The translations under genes and the position numbers were made by a program. Of a DNA stretch of 64,000 nt, positions 1-8,196 are shown piece by piece. Positions within the stretch are counted from its first letter, which is position 1. Every line of letters starts with the position of its first letter. The notes below the pieces were generated by a model. It saw only the letters and a program-made list of their open reading frames with translations, did not search any database and had not been told where the DNA came from. The stretch comes from Streptomyces sp. NBC_01214 (GTDB lineage Bacteria > Actinomycetota > Actinomycetes > Streptomycetales > Streptomycetaceae), in contig NZ_JAPEOS010000001.1 of the NCBI RefSeq assembly GCF_026340975.1, forward strand, positions 890,501 through 954,500. Reading direction: 5' to 3'.

Positions 1-429
1 GGCGTTGGCGTGCCCGGCGGCGATCGCGTCCGCCGCGTGGGCGGCCATGACCTCCCAGGTCGAGCCGCCGACCGAGGTGGAGTCGACCCAGGTGGGGCGC
101 AGGCCCAGGTACTCGGCCACCTCGACCGGTGCGAGCGTGCCGAGGCCGGCCGAGGCGAAGCCGTCGATGACGGAGCGCTGCAGGCCGGAGTCGGCCAGGG
201 CGCGCCGGGCTGCCTGCGCGTGCAGGGCGTAGGGGGTGGGGCCGTCGACCCGGCCGCAGTCCGAGAGGGCGACGCCGACCACCGCGACCCTCCGGCGGGC
301 GCGGGGTGCGGGTCCGGTCGTAGGGCCGGCCGCGGGGCGAATCGCGGGGCGGGTCGTAGGCCCGTTTGCGGACCCGGTCGTGGGTCCGGTCGTGGGTCCG
401 GAGACGGGTCCGGATGTGGGTCCAGGCAT
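1..429 (-). CDS. Thiolase / lipid-transfer-type acetyl-CoA acetyltransferase (N-terminal part, cut by window edge)
   Basis: Reading leftwards from an ATG at 429, the frame stays open to the window edge (143 residues). After a low-complexity Gly/Pro/Thr leader of about 45 residues comes a typical thiolase start: VAVVGVALSDCG, an ALADSGL helix, IDGFASAG and VDSTSVGGSTWEV. The last stretch is where SCP-x-like thiolases carry the first active-site loop; here it has Ser/Thr and no Cys, as in non-classical lipid-transfer thiolases. The Pro/Thr leader is unusual and the true start may be internal, near VAVVG. It is divergent from the acyl-CoA dehydrogenase at 589, and two TGACG-N3-CGTCA palindromes lie between them. 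Likely role: thiolytic or retro-Claisen step in acyl-CoA catabolism; substrate unknown. Confidence 0.8.
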   Translation of the reverse strand, partial: MPGPTSGPVSGPTTGPTTGSANGPTTRPAIRPAAGPTTGPAPRARRRVAVVGVALSDCGRVDGPTPYALHAQAARRALADSGLQRSVIDGFASAGLGTLAPVEVAEYLGLRPTWVDSTSVGGSTWEVMAAHAADAIAAGHANA

Positions 430-445
430 GAGGGGACGGTATATC

Positions 446-458
446 TGACGAAGCGTCA
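446..458. promoter_or_regulatory. TetR-type operator palindrome, site 1
   Basis: Perfect TGACG-AAG-CGTCA, extending to a 17-bp palindrome (444-460). It lies 17 bp upstream of the thiolase start, between the divergent thiolase and acyl-CoA dehydrogenase genes. Operator function is inferred from recurrence in front of related genes. Confidence 0.7.
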
Positions 459-526
459 GACGCTAGACCCAGCCCCGCAATCGACCTCCTTCACCCCCTG
501 TGCTTCTGCTTCCGCCGGGCCTAATA

Positions 527-539
527 TGACGGGCCGTCA
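527..539. promoter_or_regulatory. TetR-type operator palindrome, site 2
   Basis: Perfect TGACG-GGC-CGTCA, 50 bp upstream of the acyl-CoA dehydrogenase start. With site 1 it gives one copy for each of the two divergent transcripts. Confidence 0.7.
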
Positions 540-543
540 GACA

Positions 544-573
544 CTCCCCCAGCTACCGCTGGGAGGTGCCCCC
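544..573. repeat. 30-bp dispersed repeat with hairpin
   Basis: An identical 30-bp copy occurs at 35377-35406. The core CCAGC-tacc-GCTGG forms a hairpin. Here it sits in the 5' leader of the acyl-CoA dehydrogenase, just before its ribosome binding site (GGGAGGA, 574-580). The two copies being in quite different contexts suggests a dispersed intergenic repeat family. Confidence 0.75.
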
Positions 574-588
574 GGGAGGAGCCCGACG

Positions 589-1953
589 ATGGATGCCGCC
601 TTCACCGCGGAGCAGGACGAGATACGCCGTACCCTGCGCGAGATCCTGGGCAAACGCTGCGGCCCCGACGAGGTCAAGGCCGCCGTCCGCACCGCCGCCG
701 GACACGACCGCGAGCTCTGGCAGCAGCTGGCCCGGCAGCTCGGCCTGCCGGGCATCGCCGTCGCCGAGGAGTACGGCGGTGTCGGCTGCGCCCCCGCCGA
801 CCTGGCCCTGGCCTGCGAGGAGACGGGCCGGGCGCTGCTGCCCTCGCCGCTGCTGGCCACCGCCGCGCTGTGCGTGCCCCTGATCGCCGCCCTCGGTACC
901 GACGCCCAGCGCTCCGCGCTGCTCCCGCCGCTGGCGACGGGCGGGCTGACCGCCGCCCTCGCCGTCAGCGGTCCGGCGCTGGCCACCGCCCTCGCGCTGA
1001 CCGGCGAGGACGCTTCCGGACAGTGGTCCGGCGGCGGCCGCGCGGGCGGTGTCCAGGCCCGCGCCGTCGCCGCCGAGACCGCCGCGACCACCGACGCCGC
1101 CGCGACCACCGACGCCGCCGACACCGGCTGGCGGCTGTACGGGGAGGCCGTCCAGGTGCTCGACGGGCACAGCGCCGGGCTCCTGCTGGTCGCCGCGCAC
1201 ACCGGCGGCTTCGCGCGCAGCCGCACGCTCCTGTTCCTCGTGCGGGAGGGCGCGCCGGGGCTCGTACGGTCCCGGCAGGCCGTCCTGGACGAGACCCGCC
1301 CGCAAGCCAGGATCGAACTGCGCGACGTACCGGCCGAGTTGCTCGGCGCCGAAGGGGCCGATGTGCTCGGCGCGCTCGCCGCCACCGGGCGCACCGCCGC
1401 TGCCGTGCTGGCCGCCGAGGCGGTCGGCGCGGCCGGTCAGGCGCTGGCCCGCACGGTGGAGTACGTACGCCAGCGCGAGCAGTTCGGTCGGGCGATCGGC
1501 TCCTTCCAGGCGGTCAAGCACCGCCTCGCCGACCTGTACGTGCAGGTGCAAGCGGCCCGCTCGGCGGCCTACTACGCCGCCTGGGACCCGGACCAGGGCG
1601 GCCTCGCGCTCGCCCAGGCCCTGGAGGCGCTACGGGTGACCGCGGGCGAGGCGATCCAGCTGCACGGCGGCATCGGCTTCACCTGGGAGCACGACGCGCA
1701 CCTCTACTTCAAGCGGGCGGCGGCCGACGAGCTGCTGTTCGGCCCGGTCCACCGGCTGCGGGCGCACGCCGCCGACCGCGCGGGCCTGTTCGCGGACCCG
1801 GCGGCCGCGCGGCCGCGGGAACACCCCGCAGCGGACCCGGACCCGACCGCCGCGGCCCCGACCGCCGCGGCCCCGACCGCCGCGGCCCCGACCGGGACCA
1901 CGTTCCCGCCCACGTCCCCGCCCCCGCCCGCACAAGAGAAGGTGGCCGTCTGA
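589..1953 (+). CDS. Acyl-CoA dehydrogenase family protein
   Basis: Flavoenzyme of the acyl-CoA dehydrogenase (FadE) family, expected to introduce an alpha,beta double bond in an acyl-CoA. The ATG at 589 is set by GGGAGGA at 574-580 and gives 454 residues. The N-terminal helical domain (TAEQDEIRRTLREIL; LGLPGIAVAEEYGGVG) and the C-terminal FAD-binding signature (YVRQREQFGRAIGSFQAVKH, then AIQLHGGIGFTWEHDAHLYFKR) are both present. Two low-complexity insertions are odd: an Ala/Thr/Asp repeat near residue 165, and a C-terminal Ala/Pro/Thr tail encoded by three exact 15-bp repeats (1845-1889). The next gene starts inside its stop codon (TGATG), so the two are translationally coupled. It probably responds to operator site 2. 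Confidence 0.9.
   Translation: MDAAFTAEQDEIRRTLREILGKRCGPDEVKAAVRTAAGHDRELWQQLARQLGLPGIAVAEEYGGVGCAPADLALACEETGRALLPSPLLATAALCVPLIAALGTDAQRSALLPPLATGGLTAALAVSGPALATALALTGEDASGQWSGGGRAGGVQARAVAAETAATTDAAATTDAADTGWRLYGEAVQVLDGHSAGLLLVAAHTGGFARSRTLLFLVREGAPGLVRSRQAVLDETRPQARIELRDVPAELLGAEGADVLGALAATGRTAAAVLAAEAVGAAGQALARTVEYVRQREQFGRAIGSFQAVKHRLADLYVQVQAARSAAYYAAWDPDQGGLALAQALEALRVTAGEAIQLHGGIGFTWEHDAHLYFKRAAADELLFGPVHRLRAHAADRAGLFADPAAARPREHPAADPDPTAAAPTAAAPTAAAPTGTTFPPTSPPPPAQEKVAV
1845..1889. repeat. Three tandem 15-bp repeats inside a gene
   Basis: Three exact copies of GACCGCCGCGGCCCC encode a TAAAP-type tail at the C-terminus of the acyl-CoA dehydrogenase. Copy-number variation by slippage is likely and would keep the frame. 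Confidence 0.85.
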
Positions 1954-2426
1954 TGGCTCCCGGCGTCAAGCTGATGCAGAAGGTCTCCTCGACCATGCTC
2001 TTCGCCAAGATCGCACCGCACTTCATCCCCGCCCTGGACAAGGCGGTGCACAAGCTGACCCGCGGCAAGGTCATCCTCAGCGCCCAGATGCTGCCGGGCG
2101 TGATCCTCACCGCCAAGGGTGCCAAGACCGGTGAGCCGCGCACGACCCCGCTCGCCTGCATGCCGGAGGACGGCGGGACGACGTGGATCCTGATCGGCTC
2201 CAACTTCGGCCGGCCCGGGCACCCGGCGTGGACCGGGAACCTACTCAAGCACCCGGACGCGGACGTGAGTTGGCAAGGCCGGGACATTCCCGTCCGGGCC
2301 CGGCTGCTGGCGGGTGAGGAACGCGCGGAGGCGTGGCAGGCGGTGCTGGGGTTCTGGCCGCCGTACGCGACGTACCAGGCGCGCATCGAGCGCGAGATCC
2401 GGTTGTTCCGCCTGGAGCGTCGCTGA
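1953..2426 (+). CDS. Nitroreductase-family deazaflavin-dependent oxidoreductase (DUF385/Ddn-like)
   Basis: A 157-residue protein whose ATG overlaps the stop of the acyl-CoA dehydrogenase. The pattern LTRGKVIL, then GVILTAKGAKTGEPRTTPLA, then WILIGSNFGRPGHPAWTGNLLKHPDADV is characteristic of the split-barrel DUF385 family, which in mycobacteria includes the F420H2-dependent reductase Ddn. The G-x-x-HPAWxxNLxxxP segment lies at the cofactor pocket in that family. Function here is inferred: F420-dependent reduction of an unsaturated intermediate or quinone, acting with its coupled acyl-CoA dehydrogenase. It converges on the TetR gene. F420 precursor synthesis (fbiC) is encoded in the same window. 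Confidence 0.88.
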   Translation: MAPGVKLMQKVSSTMLFAKIAPHFIPALDKAVHKLTRGKVILSAQMLPGVILTAKGAKTGEPRTTPLACMPEDGGTTWILIGSNFGRPGHPAWTGNLLKHPDADVSWQGRDIPVRARLLAGEERAEAWQAVLGFWPPYATYQARIEREIRLFRLERR

Positions 2427-2497
2427 TCGCAGGCGATCGGACGGGGTGGTCGGACGGGTGGTCGGTGGGCCCCTGGAGGGCGTCCGGGGGTCCGCCG

Positions 2498-3145
2498 CTA
2501 CTTCGTGGGCTTCTTGCCCGTGATGCCTAGGTGGACGAGCAGCGCCAGGTTCGGCTTGAGCTCGGCCTGCTTGACGCCCCAGGTCTGGAAGCCCTTCTGG
2601 TGCGAGGCGACCGCGGCCAGCATCGCGACCAGGGAACCGGCCATCGCCGCGGGGCTGATGTCCTTGTCGACCTTGCCCTTGGCCTGGAGCTCCTTCATCG
2701 ATTCGGTGAGGGAGTTGGTGACCGAGTTCAGGATCTTCATGCGGATCTTGTAGAAGCGCTTGTCGCCCTCGGCCGCGCCGAGGTCGACGACCCGCAGGAT
2801 CGCGTCGTTGCGGCGCCAGAACTCCAGGAAACCCTCGACGAGTTCCTCGGCGGCGGCCCACCCTGACTTGCCGACCCAGGTCCGGCCCTCGACGAGCGAC
2901 GTCAACTGCGCGCCCTCGGTGGCCATTTGTTCGGCGATCTCCAGGACGGCGCCCTCGACGTCCGGGAAGTACTGGTAGAAGGTCGCGGGGGAGGTACCGG
3001 CCTTGCGGGCGACGTCGATCACTTTGACGTCGCGGTACGGCGAGGAGCTGAGCATCTCGCTGAGGCAGTCGAGCAGCTTCTGCCGCGTCGCCTGGCCGCG
3101 CCGGCCGGCGACACGCCCGTCGACGGTGCGTACTTGTCCTGTCAT
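2498..3145 (-). CDS. TetR-family transcriptional repressor (candidate regulator of the TGACG-N3-CGTCA sites)
   Basis: A 215-residue protein with an N-terminal TetR HTH: TRQKLLDCLSEML, then VKVIDVARKAGTSPATFYQYF at about residues 40-60. A long helical ligand-binding domain follows. The Tyr-Gln-Tyr-Phe end of the recognition helix fits the family. A degenerate copy of the repeated palindrome (3140-3152) overlaps its own ATG, suggesting autorepression. It is the only TetR gene in the window and lies between two groups of genes with the palindrome, so it is the best candidate to bind these sites; this is inference. Its likely ligand would be an acyl-CoA intermediate. It also sits two genes from afsK; from memory, S. 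coelicolor has a TetR gene at the same place. Confidence 0.9.
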   Translation of the reverse strand: MTGQVRTVDGRVAGRRGQATRQKLLDCLSEMLSSSPYRDVKVIDVARKAGTSPATFYQYFPDVEGAVLEIAEQMATEGAQLTSLVEGRTWVGKSGWAAAEELVEGFLEFWRRNDAILRVVDLGAAEGDKRFYKIRMKILNSVTNSLTESMKELQAKGKVDKDISPAAMAGSLVAMLAAVASHQKGFQTWGVKQAELKPNLALLVHLGITGKKPTK

Positions 3146-3152
3146 GCCGTCA
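3140..3152. promoter_or_regulatory. Degenerate operator overlapping the TetR start codon
   Basis: On the minus strand it reads TGACG-GCA-TGACA: a perfect left half and 3 of 5 matches in the right half. It covers the ATG of the TetR gene (3143-3145), a usual place for autoregulation. Confidence 0.4.
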
Positions 3153-3464
3153 GCTTACCGAGGGGGGATCGGGGCGCTATTCGGCCGCCTGCAAATGGGG
3201 TTACGGGGTGCCTGGCCTGGGCCGAAGAGGATCCCGGGCGGCCGGGCAGGCGCATTCCGGACGAAAATCGGCTCCCGCGCGCCCCCGGCCGGGCCGTGTC
3301 CCCGCGCCACCCGCGCCCCGCGCCCCGGCCCGGGCGCGTCGCCCGGTTCCACAGGGTTTCCCCCGAATAGTCTTATCAACAGGCTGTGGACAAGTTTTCG
3401 GGCGGATCATGGCTGAGAGGGTTGGGAGGGTACACACCCCCGCACAACGGAAGGAAACGGGCCC
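3146..3464. other. Intergenic region between the TetR and VOC genes
   Basis: 319 bp without a convincing gene. It holds the divergent promoters, the tail of the degenerate operator, an inverted DnaA-box-like pair (3373-3393), and the VOC ribosome binding site (GGAAGGA, about 3449-3455). Confidence 0.6.
3373..3393. other. Inverted pair of DnaA-box-like sequences
   Basis: TTATCAACA (3373-3381, one mismatch to the classical box) is followed after 3 bp by TGTGGACAA (3385-3393), the complement of TTGTCCACA. The latter is, from memory, the favoured Streptomyces DnaA box. The two boxes face each other. No dnaA, dnaN or larger box cluster is nearby, so this is a candidate DnaA-binding or titration site, not an origin. 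Confidence 0.4.
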
Positions 3465-4256
3465 ATGGCCACATTCGTGGAAGGCGCACCCTGCTGGGTG
3501 GACGCCTCGCTTCCGGACGTCGAGGCGGGCAAGCGCTTCTACGGCGAGCTCTTCGGGTGGACCTTTTCCGGCGGTGCCGCCGAGTACGGCCACTACACCC
3601 AGGCCTACAGCCGCGGCCGCAACGTCGCCGCCCTCGCCCCCAAGCCCGACGGCCGCATGCCCACCGTTTGGGGGATCTACCTCTACACCACCGACGCCTA
3701 CGCCTGCGCCCAACGCATCCGCGCCGCCGGCGGCCAGATGGTGATGGACCCGATGCCCGTCGGCCCGTACGGCACCGCGGCGATGGCCGCCGACCCCGGC
3801 GGCGCCGTCTTCGGCCTGTGGCAACCCGGCACCCACCACGGCTTCGACGCCCAGCAGGAGCCGTACACGTACTGCTGGAGCGAGGTCTACACCCGCGCCC
3901 GCGACGCCGTCGACGTCTTCTACGCCAAGGTCTTCGGTTACGTCCCGCAGGACCAGGACGACGCCGGCGTCGAGTACCGCATCTGGTCCCCGCCCGGGAC
4001 CGCGCCCGGCACGGACACCGCCGTCCTCGGCCGCAGCCTGATCACCGACGCCTTCCCCGAAGCCATGCCCGCGCACTTCCTCGCCTACTTCGCCGTACCG
4101 GACTGCGACCGGTCCGTCGCCACGGTGCAGCGGCTCGGCGGCCGGGTCACCGCCGATCCCTTCGACACCCCCTACGGGCGGATCGCGGTGGTCGCCGACA
4201 ACCAGGGGGCGGTCTTCGGGCTGCTCTCGGAACCCCGCACGCAGCCGGACGCGTAG
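3465..4256 (+). CDS. VOC-superfamily (glyoxalase-fold) protein, two modules, upstream of afsK
   Basis: A 263-residue protein made of two VOC modules: residues about 5-125 (WVDASLPDVEAGKRFYGELFGW to AAMAADPGGAVFGLWQP) and about 135-258 (CWSEVYTRARDAVDVFYAKVFGY to AVVADNQGAVFGLL). Both end with the DPxGAVFGL / DNQGAVFGL strand. Metal ligands seem poorly kept, so a binding role is as likely as catalysis. RBS GGAAGGA precedes the ATG. It lies directly upstream of afsK in the same orientation, about 310 bp away. From memory, the AfsK-binding inhibitor KbpA of S. coelicolor is a protein of similar size encoded near afsK; this may be its equivalent, but I cannot confirm that here. Confidence 0.85.
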   Translation: MATFVEGAPCWVDASLPDVEAGKRFYGELFGWTFSGGAAEYGHYTQAYSRGRNVAALAPKPDGRMPTVWGIYLYTTDAYACAQRIRAAGGQMVMDPMPVGPYGTAAMAADPGGAVFGLWQPGTHHGFDAQQEPYTYCWSEVYTRARDAVDVFYAKVFGYVPQDQDDAGVEYRIWSPPGTAPGTDTAVLGRSLITDAFPEAMPAHFLAYFAVPDCDRSVATVQRLGGRVTADPFDTPYGRIAVVADNQGAVFGLLSEPRTQPDA

Positions 4257-4566
4257 TTGGATGCGGAGTTGGGCGCGTAGCCGGACGTGCGGGCGGATGC
4301 ACGGCCCCCGCCCGCCGGGCCGCGGCCCCCGTCCGCCGGGCCGCGGGCCCCGTATCCCGTCCGTATCGCCCCGGTCCCGGAGGGATCGCCGAGCAGATCA
4401 CACCACCCCGCTCGACGTGCCGGGGCCGGACCGGGTCCGGGCCTGACAGAATCGGGGTTGCTCGACCCGGGCGGCGCCCGGAGTGAGACGCTGCACGGGG
4501 CAGGGCCCCGTGCCGGTGGATGCGGGCCCGCTGAGTGGCTCGTACGGGGAGGTGTGGAGGCGAGTG
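4257..4566. other. Non-coding leader of afsK
   Basis: 310 bp. Imperfect GC-rich repeats (CCGCCGGGCCGCGG type) at about 4300-4350 may end VOC transcription. An inverted repeat CCGGGC-GGC-GCCCGG lies at 4467-4481, about 85 bp before the afsK start. No convincing gene or clear -10/-35 pair was found. Confidence 0.4.
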
Positions 4567-6966
4567 GTGGAGCAGCTGACGCAGCACGACCCGAGACGGA
4601 TCGGCCCCTTCGAGGTGCTGGGACGGCTCGGCGCCGGCGGCATGGGGCTGGTCTATCTCGCGCGGTCCGCGTCCGGACGGCGGGTCGCGATCAAGACGGT
4701 GCGCACCGAGCTCGCCGAGGACCAGCTCTTCCGGGTCCGCTTCACCCGCGAGGTGGAGGCGGCCCGCGCGGTGTCCGGCTTCTACACCGCGGCCGTGGTC
4801 GACGCCGACCCGCGCGCCGCCGTGCCGTGGCTGGCGACCGCCTACGTCCCGGCGCCCTCCCTGGAGGAGATCGTCAACGAGTGCGGGCCCATGCCCGCCC
4901 AGGCCGTACGGTGGCTCGCGGCCGGCATCGCCGAGGCCCTGCAGTCCATCCACGGCGCCGGCCTGGTCCACCGCGACCTGAAGCCGTCCAACGTGCTCGT
5001 CGTCGAGGACGGCCCGCGCGTGATCGACTTCGGTATCGCGAGCGGGGTCTCCAACACCCGCCTGACCATGACGAACGTCGCCGTCGGCACCCCCGCCTAC
5101 ATGTCGCCCGAGCAGGCCAAGGACTCGCGCAGCGTCAAGGGCGCCAGCGACGTCTTCTCGCTCGGCTCCACTCTCGTCTTCGCCGCCACCGGGCATCCGC
5201 CGTACCACGGGGCGAACCCGGTGGAGACGGTCTTCATGCTGCTGCGCGAGGGTCCCAACCTGGAGGGTCTGCCGGCCGAGCTGCGGCCGCTGATCGACTC
5301 CTGCATGCAGATGGACGCCACGCTCCGGCCCACCCCGGCCGACCTGCAGGCGCAGCTCGCCCCGCACCTATTCGACGGCGGCGACGACAGCGGCACCGCC
5401 TCGGCGTGGCTGCCCGCCCGGGCCGTCGCGATGATCGAGGCCCGGCGCGCGGGGCACCGTACGCCGCCCGCGCCGCTCCCCGCGGTGCCGGCGCCCGGAC
5501 CGGGCTCCGGGGGCCGCGGGGCGGCCTCCGAGGCCGTCACGCACCGCCGCCCGCGCGGGGCCGACTCGTGGGTGGACCCGCGTACCGGCCAGGCCGTCCC
5601 GCAGCGTCCGCACCACCCGCCGAGGTCTCCGGCGCCCTCGGGGGAGCCGGTGCGCCTGGGCGGCTCGCCGGTGCCGATCGGGCCCGGGCCGCGCGCGACC
5701 GCCGCGGCCCCGGCCGCGCACGCCTCCTCCGCCGCCGCGGACTCGGCGACCGGCTGGATCCGCCCGCCCGGCGGGTCGGTGGCCACCCCCTCGGCGGTGC
5801 AGCCCGTACCGAGCCCCGGTCCGGCCCCGGACAGCGGCCGCTGGCGGCCGTGGCGCTTCCGCATGTCCAACGAGGTGTGGGGCACGCCGACCGTTTCCGG
5901 GAACCTGCTCTACGTGACCTCCTTCGAGGTCCACGCCCTGGACGTGGCGAGCGGCCGCCGCCAGTTCAAGACCCGCGACGTCGCCTGGTCCATGGCGGTC
6001 GCCGACGGCCGGATCCACGCCTCCGACGGTCCGTCCCTCTACGCGCTCGACGCCGGCGACGGCTCCGAGCGGTGGCGGCTGTCCACCGACGCCTGGGTGT
6101 ACGCGCTGCGCGCCGAGCGCGGCACGGTCGTCACCGCCACCCGCGGCGGCGGCGTACAGGGCCGGGAGGCCTCCACCGGCCAGAAGCTGTGGGAGCTGAC
6201 GGGCGCGCAGAGCGACTTCGAGACCCCGGAGGCGGCTCCCGTCCTCCAGGACGGAACGGTGTACGTGTGGCAGGACGCCCGGTTGCGGGCCCTGGACGCC
6301 CGCACCGGCCGTGAGTCCTGGTCCTACCCGATCGGTGACGCGGCCTCCTGCGGGAACGTGCCCGTGCGGGTCACGCCCGCCGCGGACGGCAACGTGTACG
6401 TCGCGGCCGGCACCCGGGTCATCTCGGTGGACCGGGCCTCGGGCCGGGTCCGCTGGCACTTCGAGGCCCCCGCGGTCTTCCTGGCGCCCCCGGCCTTCGC
6501 GCCCGGCGCGGCCATCACGGGCGGCGGGGTCTACCTCGTCGACTACCTGGGCACGGTCTACGCCCTCGACGCGGCCACCGGCCAGGACCGCTGGCGGATC
6601 GCGACGGAGGGACGGCAGTCCGCGGACCCGGTGGTGGTCGCGAACGGCAACGTCCACCTGGGCGCGGGCAGCGCCCTGTACACGCTCGACGCGGTCACCG
6701 GCACCCCGAAGTGGCGGTTCGCGGCGGGCGGCGAGATCACCGGCCTGCCGGCGGTCGCGGACGGCCGGGTGCACTTCGGTTCGGCCGACCACTGCCTGTA
6801 CACCCTGGACGCGGCGGGCGGCCAGTTGCGCTGGAAGTTGGCCACGGGCGGCGAGATCACGGGCGCCCCGGTGGCGGAGGCCGGCGTGGTCTACGCATGC
6901 AGCAAGGACCGCTGCGTGTACGCCCTGGACGCGGCGAAGGGAACGGGCACCCGTACGAGCGGCTGA
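4567..6966 (+). CDS. afsK: Serine/threonine protein kinase AfsK
   Basis: Start chosen at GTG 4567, behind GGAGG at 4556-4560. This gives 799 residues, which as I recall is the length of S. coelicolor AfsK. An N-terminal Hanks kinase domain (about 13-275) has the Gly-rich loop [12 protein letters not shown], Lys43, catalytic HRDLKPSN (Asp137), DFG (Asp154) and activation-loop threonines 164, 167 and 169. A Pro/Ala-rich linker follows (about 290-430). The C-terminal half is a PQQ-type beta-propeller, with repeats such as [15 protein letters not shown] and [15 protein letters not shown]. No membrane segment is obvious. AfsK autophosphorylates and phosphorylates AfsR, linking signals and the chromosome/tip-growth machinery to secondary metabolism; afsR and afsS are encoded about 8-11 kb further on. 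Confidence 0.95.
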   Translation: MEQLTQHDPRRIGPFEVLGRLGAGGMGLVYLARSASGRRVAIKTVRTELAEDQLFRVRFTREVEAARAVSGFYTAAVVDADPRAAVPWLATAYVPAPSLEEIVNECGPMPAQAVRWLAAGIAEALQSIHGAGLVHRDLKPSNVLVVEDGPRVIDFGIASGVSNTRLTMTNVAVGTPAYMSPEQAKDSRSVKGASDVFSLGSTLVFAATGHPPYHGANPVETVFMLLREGPNLEGLPAELRPLIDSCMQMDATLRPTPADLQAQLAPHLFDGGDDSGTASAWLPARAVAMIEARRAGHRTPPAPLPAVPAPGPGSGGRGAASEAVTHRRPRGADSWVDPRTGQAVPQRPHHPPRSPAPSGEPVRLGGSPVPIGPGPRATAAAPAAHASSAAADSATGWIRPPGGSVATPSAVQPVPSPGPAPDSGRWRPWRFRMSNEVWGTPTVSGNLLYVTSFEVHALDVASGRRQFKTRDVAWSMAVADGRIHASDGPSLYALDAGDGSERWRLSTDAWVYALRAERGTVVTATRGGGVQGREASTGQKLWELTGAQSDFETPEAAPVLQDGTVYVWQDARLRALDARTGRESWSYPIGDAASCGNVPVRVTPAADGNVYVAAGTRVISVDRASGRVRWHFEAPAVFLAPPAFAPGAAITGGGVYLVDYLGTVYALDAATGQDRWRIATEGRQSADPVVVANGNVHLGAGSALYTLDAVTGTPKWRFAAGGEITGLPAVADGRVHFGSADHCLYTLDAAGGQLRWKLATGGEITGAPVAEAGVVYACSKDRCVYALDAAKGTGTRTSG

Positions 6967-7034
6967 CCTGCCCGGAGGCGGGGCTGCGGCCCCGCCGGGT
7001 AGCGCACCGCACCGGGAGTGACAGGATGGACCCC

Positions 7035-7532
7035 ATGAGCAACGTCTACTTCGACATCACCATCAACGGCGCCCCCGCCGGCCGCATCGTCTTCGCCCTC
7101 TTCGACGAGGTCGTCCCGAAGACGGCGCGCAACTTCCGTGAGCTGGCCACCGGCCAGAACGGCTACGGCTACGCCGGCTCGGGCTTCCACCGCGTCATCC
7201 CCCAGTTCATGCTGCAGGGCGGTGACTTCACCAACCACAACGGCACCGGCGGCAAGTCCATCTACGGCGAGAAGTTCGAGGACGAGAACTTCCAGCTGAA
7301 GCACGACCGCCCGTACCTGCTGTCGATGGCGAACGCCGGCCGCAACACCAACGGCTCGCAGTTCTTCATCACCACCGTCGTCACCTCGTGGCTCGACGGC
7401 AAGCACGTCGTCTTCGGCGAGGTCGTCGAGGGCAAGGAGCTCGTGGACCAGATCGAGGCCCTGGGCTCCCAGTCCGGCGCCCCCAAGGGCAAGGTCGAGA
7501 TCGCGGCGTCCGGCGTCGTCGACGCTGCCTGA
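7035..7532 (+). CDS. Cyclophilin-type peptidyl-prolyl cis-trans isomerase
   Basis: A 165-residue single-domain cyclophilin. The key motifs are all present: [27 protein letters not shown] with the catalytic Arg of [23 protein letters not shown], and [12 protein letters not shown]. No signal peptide, so it is cytoplasmic and catalyses proline isomerisation during folding. ATG 7035 is preferred by alignment to the usual MSNVYFDI start; an in-frame ATG at 7026 is possible. It lies 68 bp downstream of afsK in the same orientation and is followed by a strong hairpin terminator at 7559-7587. Confidence 0.95.
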   Translation: MSNVYFDITINGAPAGRIVFALFDEVVPKTARNFRELATGQNGYGYAGSGFHRVIPQFMLQGGDFTNHNGTGGKSIYGEKFEDENFQLKHDRPYLLSMANAGRNTNGSQFFITTVVTSWLDGKHVVFGEVVEGKELVDQIEALGSQSGAPKGKVEIAASGVVDAA

Positions 7533-7558
7533 TCCCCACACCGCCTGACCGGCCGGTC

Positions 7559-7587
7559 GGCCCCGCCCCCTCCCGGGGGCCGGGGCC
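7559..7587. terminator. Hairpin terminator after cyclophilin gene
   Basis: GGCCCCGCCCCC - tccc - GGGGGCCGGGGCC, an almost perfect 12-bp GC stem with one bulge, 26 bp after the cyclophilin stop. No U-run, as is usual in Streptomyces. Confidence 0.65.
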
Positions 7588-7674
7588 GCCGCCGTTTCCG
7601 GGCCGGGCCGGCCGGTCGCGCCGCACCGCGTGTCGTACCGCGTGTCGTACCGCGTGTCGTGCGTCAGGGGGACG

Positions 7675-8196
7675 TCACAGGTCGTTCGCGGTGCCGTCGA
7701 TCGCCGGGCCGCAGCCCTCGGGGAGGTGCGCGGCGGTCAGGCGGTAGGCCTCCTCCACCGTGTCCGTCACGCCGAGCAGCGTGTTGTCGGACGGTCGGCG
7801 TACCCGGTAGCCGCCGCTGGCCTGCGGGAAGGCGGTACCGATGTCCCGGGTCCACGGGAACCGGATGCAACGGCTGAGGTACAGCACGCCGTGGCTGACG
7901 GCGGGGAACAGCTCCCGCAGTGCCGGATGGCCGTACGCGGCCCGCGGCACGGCGGGATCGACCCGGTCCGGCCCGTGGTCGAGGACGGTCCGCCAGGCGG
8001 TCGCCACGATCTCCGCCGCGGTTGGGTGGACGAGGTCCGCGACGCAGGCGTCGCAGGTTGCGGCGGCTTCGCCGACGGAGGCGCCCGCGCCGGCGGGAGG
8101 GAGGCGGGGCGCCTCGTCCCCGCTGAGATCGGTGTGGCCCAGTACGGTGTTCTGGGCGAGGAGCGGGGCGGGCACGCCCGGCACGTCGTCAGACAA
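7675..8196 (-). CDS. DUF6193-like protein, downstream partner of a SUKH-3 gene
   Basis: About 173 residues from TTG 8196, which overlaps the stop of the upstream SUKH-3 gene; GTG 8184 is an alternative start. The C-terminal half carries ALRELFPAVSHGVLYLSRC, IRFPWTRDIG, GGYRVRRPSDNTLLG and VEEAYRLTAAHLP. This layout (FP-x-x-SHG-x-L-x-x-SRC, then a PWT strand) matches my memory of DUF6193, a family of unknown function common in Streptomyces. No signal peptide or membrane segment is seen. The overlap with the SUKH-3 gene implies co-translation, so the two proteins probably act together. Biochemical role unknown. Confidence 0.7.
   Translation of the reverse strand: MSDDVPGVPAPLLAQNTVLGHTDLSGDEAPRLPPAGAGASVGEAAATCDACVADLVHPTAAEIVATAWRTVLDHGPDRVDPAVPRAAYGHPALRELFPAVSHGVLYLSRCIRFPWTRDIGTAFPQASGGYRVRRPSDNTLLGVTDTVEEAYRLTAAHLPEGCGPAIDGTANDL

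Noticed and set aside
3373..3393. Replication origin
   Set aside because: Only one DnaA-box pair; no box cluster, AT-rich unwinding element, dnaA or dnaN.
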